A stretch of 64,000 nucleotides of DNA, taken from Burkholderiales bacterium Ga0077544 (GTDB lineage: Bacteria > Pseudomonadota > Gammaproteobacteria > Burkholderiales > Burkholderiaceae_D). Location: assembly GCA_001464355.1 (NCBI GenBank), contig LNEU01000015.1, forward strand, positions 124,001 through 188,000, read 5' to 3'. The notes under the pieces were generated by a model that was not told the origin of the DNA, searched no databases, and was given only the letters and a program-made list of their open reading frames with translations. Within the stretch, counting starts at the first letter, position 1, and every line of letters begins with the position of its first letter. The translations under genes were made by a program, and so were the position numbers. This document shows positions 60,720-64,000 of the stretch, in pieces.

Positions 60720-60802
60720 TTGCCTAGCGTCGGAAGCAGCCATGCACAGTATCTCGAATCTGGCCAATATAAAAATCTGGCAAGATTGCCACTTGCTTGC
60801 GA

Positions 60803-61489
60803 TCAACCTTCTACTGCAGTTTTCGCCATATTTTTCTTCAATTCCAAATCCGCAAATGGATCGTCCTTGTCGGATTCACTGGTGACTGCATGCTTGAGCA
60901 TGTATTTTGCATAAGCGTCGATCAATTCCAGTGTAAAGCTGGCTTTGTCCTTTACCGGGATCCAGCCTTGGTCGCTTTTTTCTTCAACCTTGATATCCGA
61001 ACCGTTGAATTTGATGCTGATTTCCTTGTCTTTTTGCGCTAGCTCGAACTGATCGAGAAAATTGCTGACAGACGCACTGGGATTGCTGCCGCCAAACTCA
61101 GCCATTGCATTTTTTAGTGCTTGTTTGCGATCCATTGTTGCGCTGTTGATCATTTTCGCCATGCCGTCACGCAATGCAGGATTTTCATTCAGCATCGATT
61201 GAAACTTCACGTTGCGATTGTCGCCACTAAGCTCGTAGCCGTTTTGGCCAGATGTAATACGCAGCGCAGGAGGGACGTTGATACCATAGGACTGCAGAGC
61301 ACTATTCAAACTGTCCTTGAAGTTCACGTTGGATACTGAAGCAACCGGTGTCAGTGCTGTTGCAGTGATGGGTTTGTTGACGGCACTGGCAAGCAAGTCA
61401 CCAAACGCCACATTGGAAGATTTACTCGTTTGAGAAGAAATGAAGTTGTACGGTGAATTGACGTTGCGATCATTCGAAATTTTGTCCAT
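60803..61489 (-). CDS. Orphan protein of unknown function
   Basis: I do not recognise this 228-residue product. The first 60 residues are rich in Asn, Ser and Thr with few charges and look disordered (SSQTSKSSNVAF and similar); residues 60-115 and 120-215 look like folded domains with charged helices (KQALKNAMAEFGG, LELIDAYAKYMLKHA). There is no signal peptide or membrane segment. AAGGA stands correctly before ATG 61489. Such an N-terminus resembles substrates of type III export, but that is only a suggestion. Confidence 0.7.
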   Translation of the reverse strand: MDKISNDRNVNSPYNFISSQTSKSSNVAFGDLLASAVNKPITATALTPVASVSNVNFKDSLNSALQSYGINVPPALRITSGQNGYELSGDNRNVKFQSMLNENPALRDGMAKMINSATMDRKQALKNAMAEFGGSNPSASVSNFLDQFELAQKDKEISIKFNGSDIKVEEKSDQGWIPVKDKASFTLELIDAYAKYMLKHAVTSESDKDDPFADLELKKNMAKTAVEG

Positions 61490-61666
61490 GTGTTTCCTTC
61501 GTTGAATAACTCAAGGTGAATCAACCAAAACAGGTGACTCGGAATATAACTGTTAGCAGTTGAGCTTAGCAGCGCGATCACGGCTGTAATTCGATGATTA
61601 ACCGGATTAAATTCTGCTATTTCTGGAAAATAAGGTGTCCTTCAAACAGCGTGAGTCGCTACACAT

Positions 61667-61707
61667 TTGATCTAGCGCAAGAATAAAAAGGACTGATGGA
61701 CCATAAT
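61667..61707 (+). promoter_or_regulatory. FNR/Anr-type site and -10 box before cydD
   Basis: TTGATCTAGCGCAA (61667-61680) matches the FNR/Anr consensus TTGAT-N4-ATCAA at 8 of 10 positions. CATAAT at 61702-61707 is at the distance expected for a -10 if the site is centred at -41.5, implying a start of transcription near 61715. That would lie after the first cydD ATG (61706), see the cydD entry. FNR-type control of cytochrome bd assembly genes is known in other proteobacteria. Confidence 0.5.
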
Positions 61708-63412
61708 GAAAACCAATATGCATCCAGCTTCAGACTCTTTCCATCGCTTGCGGTCCGCACAAGGGCCCGATATGGGAACTGTTCTGCAAACACTTGCATC
61801 GCTGTTGTGGCTGCCGCAAGCTGCTTTGCTGGCCTATGCAGTGCAGCGCTTGGCGGATGGTGGTGGCATCGATGTCGTCAAAATTCCCGCCGTGTTCTTG
61901 CTGCTGTTCGGTTTGCTGCGGGCAGCATGCGACGCATCAGGTTCGCGCCGCGTATTCAAAACAGCACGCAACCATTTGTCTGCGCTGCGTACACAGGCCG
62001 CTACCATGTTGGCCGCACGTTCACCGCTGGATGTTGACAGGCCGGCGTCGGGACTGGCTGCCAGCGTGATGGCGGAACAGGCAGAAGCAATCATTCCGTA
62101 TTTGACACGCTATCGTCCTGCGCGTTTGCGTTCCATGATAGTCCCCATCGCGATTCTGCTTGTCGTGTTTCCCTTGTCCTGGATTGCGGCACTGGTTTTA
62201 TTCGTGGCGGCACCGTTGATCCCGATTTTCATGGCTCTGGTCGGCTGGCGCGCGAAAGCCGCGAGCGAGGCGCAGATGCTGGAGATGGGCGGCATGAACG
62301 CTTTTTTGCTGGATCGTTTGCGCGGTTTGGCAACCCTGCGCACATTGGGTGCGGTGCAAATGACTGCATTGCGGCTGCGCGACGCAGCGCAATCCCTGCG
62401 TCGACGCACGATGACGGTATTGCGGATCGCATTTCTGTCTTCTGCCGTGTTAGAGCTGTTCGCCGCATTGGGTGTGGCGATGATCGCGGTGTATGTGGGT
62501 TTTCATCTGCTGGGACAACTGGAGTTTGGCGCATGGGGAAATCGCCTGAGTCTGGGGCAGGGTTTGTTTATCCTGTTATTGGCGCCGGCTTTTTTTGAAC
62601 CTTTACGTGATTTGTCTGCGGCCTGGCATGACAGGGCGGCAGGCGAGGCAGCGCTCGACGCATTGCAGCGCTTATCGGATACCGGTTTGCTGCTGCCGGA
62701 TGCGCTGGGCGAACAAATTTTTTCTGCCTCTGAACAAGTGAAGGCACCTTCAGTTGCCATTAACGGTTTGCTTTTCTTTCACGGTGGCGCTTCAGCCCCG
62801 TTGTTCGACGATTACGTATTGGATGTGGAATCAGGCGAACACATTGCCATTGTTGCGCCCAGCGGTGGCGGTAAATCTACCCTGTTGTCGCTGATCGCCG
62901 GTTTAGTATCGGCGCAGGCTGGTGAGATCAAGATCGATGGTCTGAAACTTTCGGCAAGCACAGTGACCACTCTGCGTAGCCGCATGATATGGATAAGCCA
63001 GAAGCCGCACATTTTTGCCGGTTCGGTGCGCACCAATGTCACTCTTGGTCGTCCCGGTGTCGATGCAGAAGATGTGGAGCAGGCTCTGCAGTTTGCTGCA
63101 CTGGATAAGGTGCCGCAGGCAAAGCTCGGTGTTGCATTGGGTGAGGGCGGTGGCGGATTGTCGGGTGGCGAAGCAGTACGTTTGGCTTTGGCCCGCGCGA
63201 TGGTCGCGCAGTATGCCGATCTGCTGCTGGTCGACGAGCCGACCGCGCATCTGGATGCCGCGACTGCCAAAGAAGTAAGCGATGCCTTGCTGCAGCTGGC
63301 GCAAGGAAAAACCATGATAGTTGCTACGCATGATCCTGTACTGGCGGCACGCATGGATCGTCAGGTTGTCTTGAGCACTGCGTTGAATGTAGATGCCGAG
63401 GTGGCAGCATGA
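61706..63412 (+). CDS. cydD: Cysteine/glutathione ABC exporter subunit CydD
   Basis: CydDC is a heterodimeric ABC exporter that moves thiols to the periplasm and is needed for cytochrome bd assembly. The 568-residue product has six membrane segments (about 30-330), and an ATPase domain with Walker A APSGGGKST (first Gly replaced by Ala), signature LSGGE, Walker B LLLVDEPTAHLD and the H-loop ATHDP. Starting codon is uncertain: ATG at 61706 gives 568 residues, but an ATG at 61772 (MGTVLQTLASLLWLPQ), with AGGG at about 61762, starts directly at the first membrane segment and fits the proposed promoter better. Confidence 0.93.
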   Translation: MKTNMHPASDSFHRLRSAQGPDMGTVLQTLASLLWLPQAALLAYAVQRLADGGGIDVVKIPAVFLLLFGLLRAACDASGSRRVFKTARNHLSALRTQAATMLAARSPLDVDRPASGLAASVMAEQAEAIIPYLTRYRPARLRSMIVPIAILLVVFPLSWIAALVLFVAAPLIPIFMALVGWRAKAASEAQMLEMGGMNAFLLDRLRGLATLRTLGAVQMTALRLRDAAQSLRRRTMTVLRIAFLSSAVLELFAALGVAMIAVYVGFHLLGQLEFGAWGNRLSLGQGLFILLLAPAFFEPLRDLSAAWHDRAAGEAALDALQRLSDTGLLLPDALGEQIFSASEQVKAPSVAINGLLFFHGGASAPLFDDYVLDVESGEHIAIVAPSGGGKSTLLSLIAGLVSAQAGEIKIDGLKLSASTVTTLRSRMIWISQKPHIFAGSVRTNVTLGRPGVDAEDVEQALQFAALDKVPQAKLGVALGEGGGGLSGGEAVRLALARAMVAQYADLLLVDEPTAHLDAATAKEVSDALLQLAQGKTMIVATHDPVLAARMDRQVVLSTALNVDAEVAA

Positions 63413-64000
63413 AGCTCTGGCGCGATCTGCAGCCGGTGCTGACCCTGTTTATTGCCAGTCACAAAAACAAATTACTGATCGGTGCCTTGCTGGCAGCTGT
63501 CACTGTATTGTCCGGCATGGCTTTGCTTGGTTTGTCCGGCTGGTTCATCACGGCAACTGCGATTGCCGGCTTGAATGTATCACTTGCATTCATGTTCGAT
63601 GTCTTCATGCCGTCGGCCGGGATTCGATTGCTGGCGCTGGGTCGTACTGCTGCACGCTATGGCGAAAGATTGGTTACGCATGACGCCACGCTGGCAGTGC
63701 TGGCAGCTTTGCGCGAACGTTTATTTCTCGGCTGGGCGCAACCGGAAGCGGCGCGCCGTTTAATGGCACGACCTGCGCAGTTGCTGTTCCGCCTGACTGG
63801 CGATATTGATGCGCTTGATTCCTTGTATCTGCGCATTCTTGTGCCCGCCAGTTCGGCGTTGTTGGCTGCGCTGGCAACCGGGATTGTGTTGAGTTTTATC
63901 GATGTGCGTCTGGGAATCGCTATGGCACTTTGGCTGATAGTCGCGGGTCTCGGGATTGCCTATGTTATTGCACGAGCATCACGTCGGGCAGCTCGCCGTC
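63409..64000 (+). CDS. cydC: CydC, N-terminal part (cut by window edge)
   Basis: ATG at 63409 overlaps the cydD stop (ATGA). The 197 visible codons give MKLWRDLQPVLTLF, membrane segments at about 22-45, 50-70 and 140-185, and the conserved GLSGWFITATAIAG and RLLALGRTAARYGERLVTHDAT, which are typical of CydC. The ATPase half lies beyond the window. Confidence 0.95.
   Translation, partial: MKLWRDLQPVLTLFIASHKNKLLIGALLAAVTVLSGMALLGLSGWFITATAIAGLNVSLAFMFDVFMPSAGIRLLALGRTAARYGERLVTHDATLAVLAALRERLFLGWAQPEAARRLMARPAQLLFRLTGDIDALDSLYLRILVPASSALLAALATGIVLSFIDVRLGIAMALWLIVAGLGIAYVIARASRRAARR

Noticed and set aside
61696-62037. Alternative plus-strand frame beginning at ATG 61696
   Set aside because: It has a well-placed AAGGA before it but runs out of frame through cydD, and its product is Cys/Arg-rich without any domain.

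Overview
This window looks like chromosomal core DNA of a motile betaproteobacterium of the order Burkholderiales. The closest fit from gene order is the family Oxalobacteraceae (Herminiimonas or Janthinobacterium type). That placement is inferred from gene content (flhB-flhA-flhF-flhG-fliA, succinylase dap genes, rpsB-tsf-pyrH-frr-uppS-cdsA-dxr-rseP-bamA-skp-lpxD-fabZ-lpxA-lpxB-rnhB, guaB/guaA) and from protein sequence; no database search was run. Coding density is high, no gap between genes exceeds 300 bases, and I see no rRNA, tRNA, insertion sequence or CRISPR array.

Layout. 1-9.8 kb is the end of a chemotaxis/flagellar cluster: the tail of cheY, cheZ, an EAL-like/HDOD regulator, then a tightly overlapping flhB-flhA-flhF-flhG-fliA-motC-motD run that covers flagellar export, polar placement, late sigma factor and a second stator. 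An AT-rich gene of unknown function (9.8-10.7 kb) closes it. 10.7-19.6 kb is mostly on the minus strand: a DUF2520 protein, an ABC-F ATPase (YheS type), the PrmB methyltransferase, and a lysine/diaminopimelate block (dapC, dapD, dapE) with pilU and an ArsC-like gene inside it. 19.9-28.3 kb on the plus strand holds smc, zipA, ligA, galU and def. 28.3-32.6 kb on the minus strand holds an RluF-like pseudouridine synthase, glnD and map.

32.7-48.5 kb is the conserved translation/envelope run: ribosomal protein S2 and EF-Ts, UMP kinase, ribosome recycling factor, undecaprenyl and CDP-diacylglycerol synthesis, DXR, the RseP site-2 protease, BamA and Skp, and lipid A synthesis (lpxD, fabZ, lpxA, lpxB), then rnhB and an rRNA/tRNA methyltransferase. 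48.5-53.6 kb has the divergent ppsR/ppsA pair and a NfeD/SPFH pair. 53.7-55.5 kb has smpB, ratA, rnfH and a DUF4124 protein. 55.6-59.8 kb is GMP synthesis, guaB and guaA, with a small GAF-like gene between them, then thpR. 59.8-64 kb holds a group III truncated haemoglobin, a VOC protein, an orphan 228-residue protein and cydD with the start of cydC, cut by the window edge.

I did not find a convincing new multi-gene system. The most unusual observations are: an FlhG whose ATP-binding lysine motif is lost while its FlhF-activating N-terminal motif is kept; an AT-rich membrane protein gene at the end of the flagellar run; several strong unexplained hairpins (before flhB, before pyrH, between prmB and dapE, after ppsA); a GAF-like gene inserted between guaB and guaA; pilU inside the dap block; and an FNR-type site whose position argues about the true cydD start.
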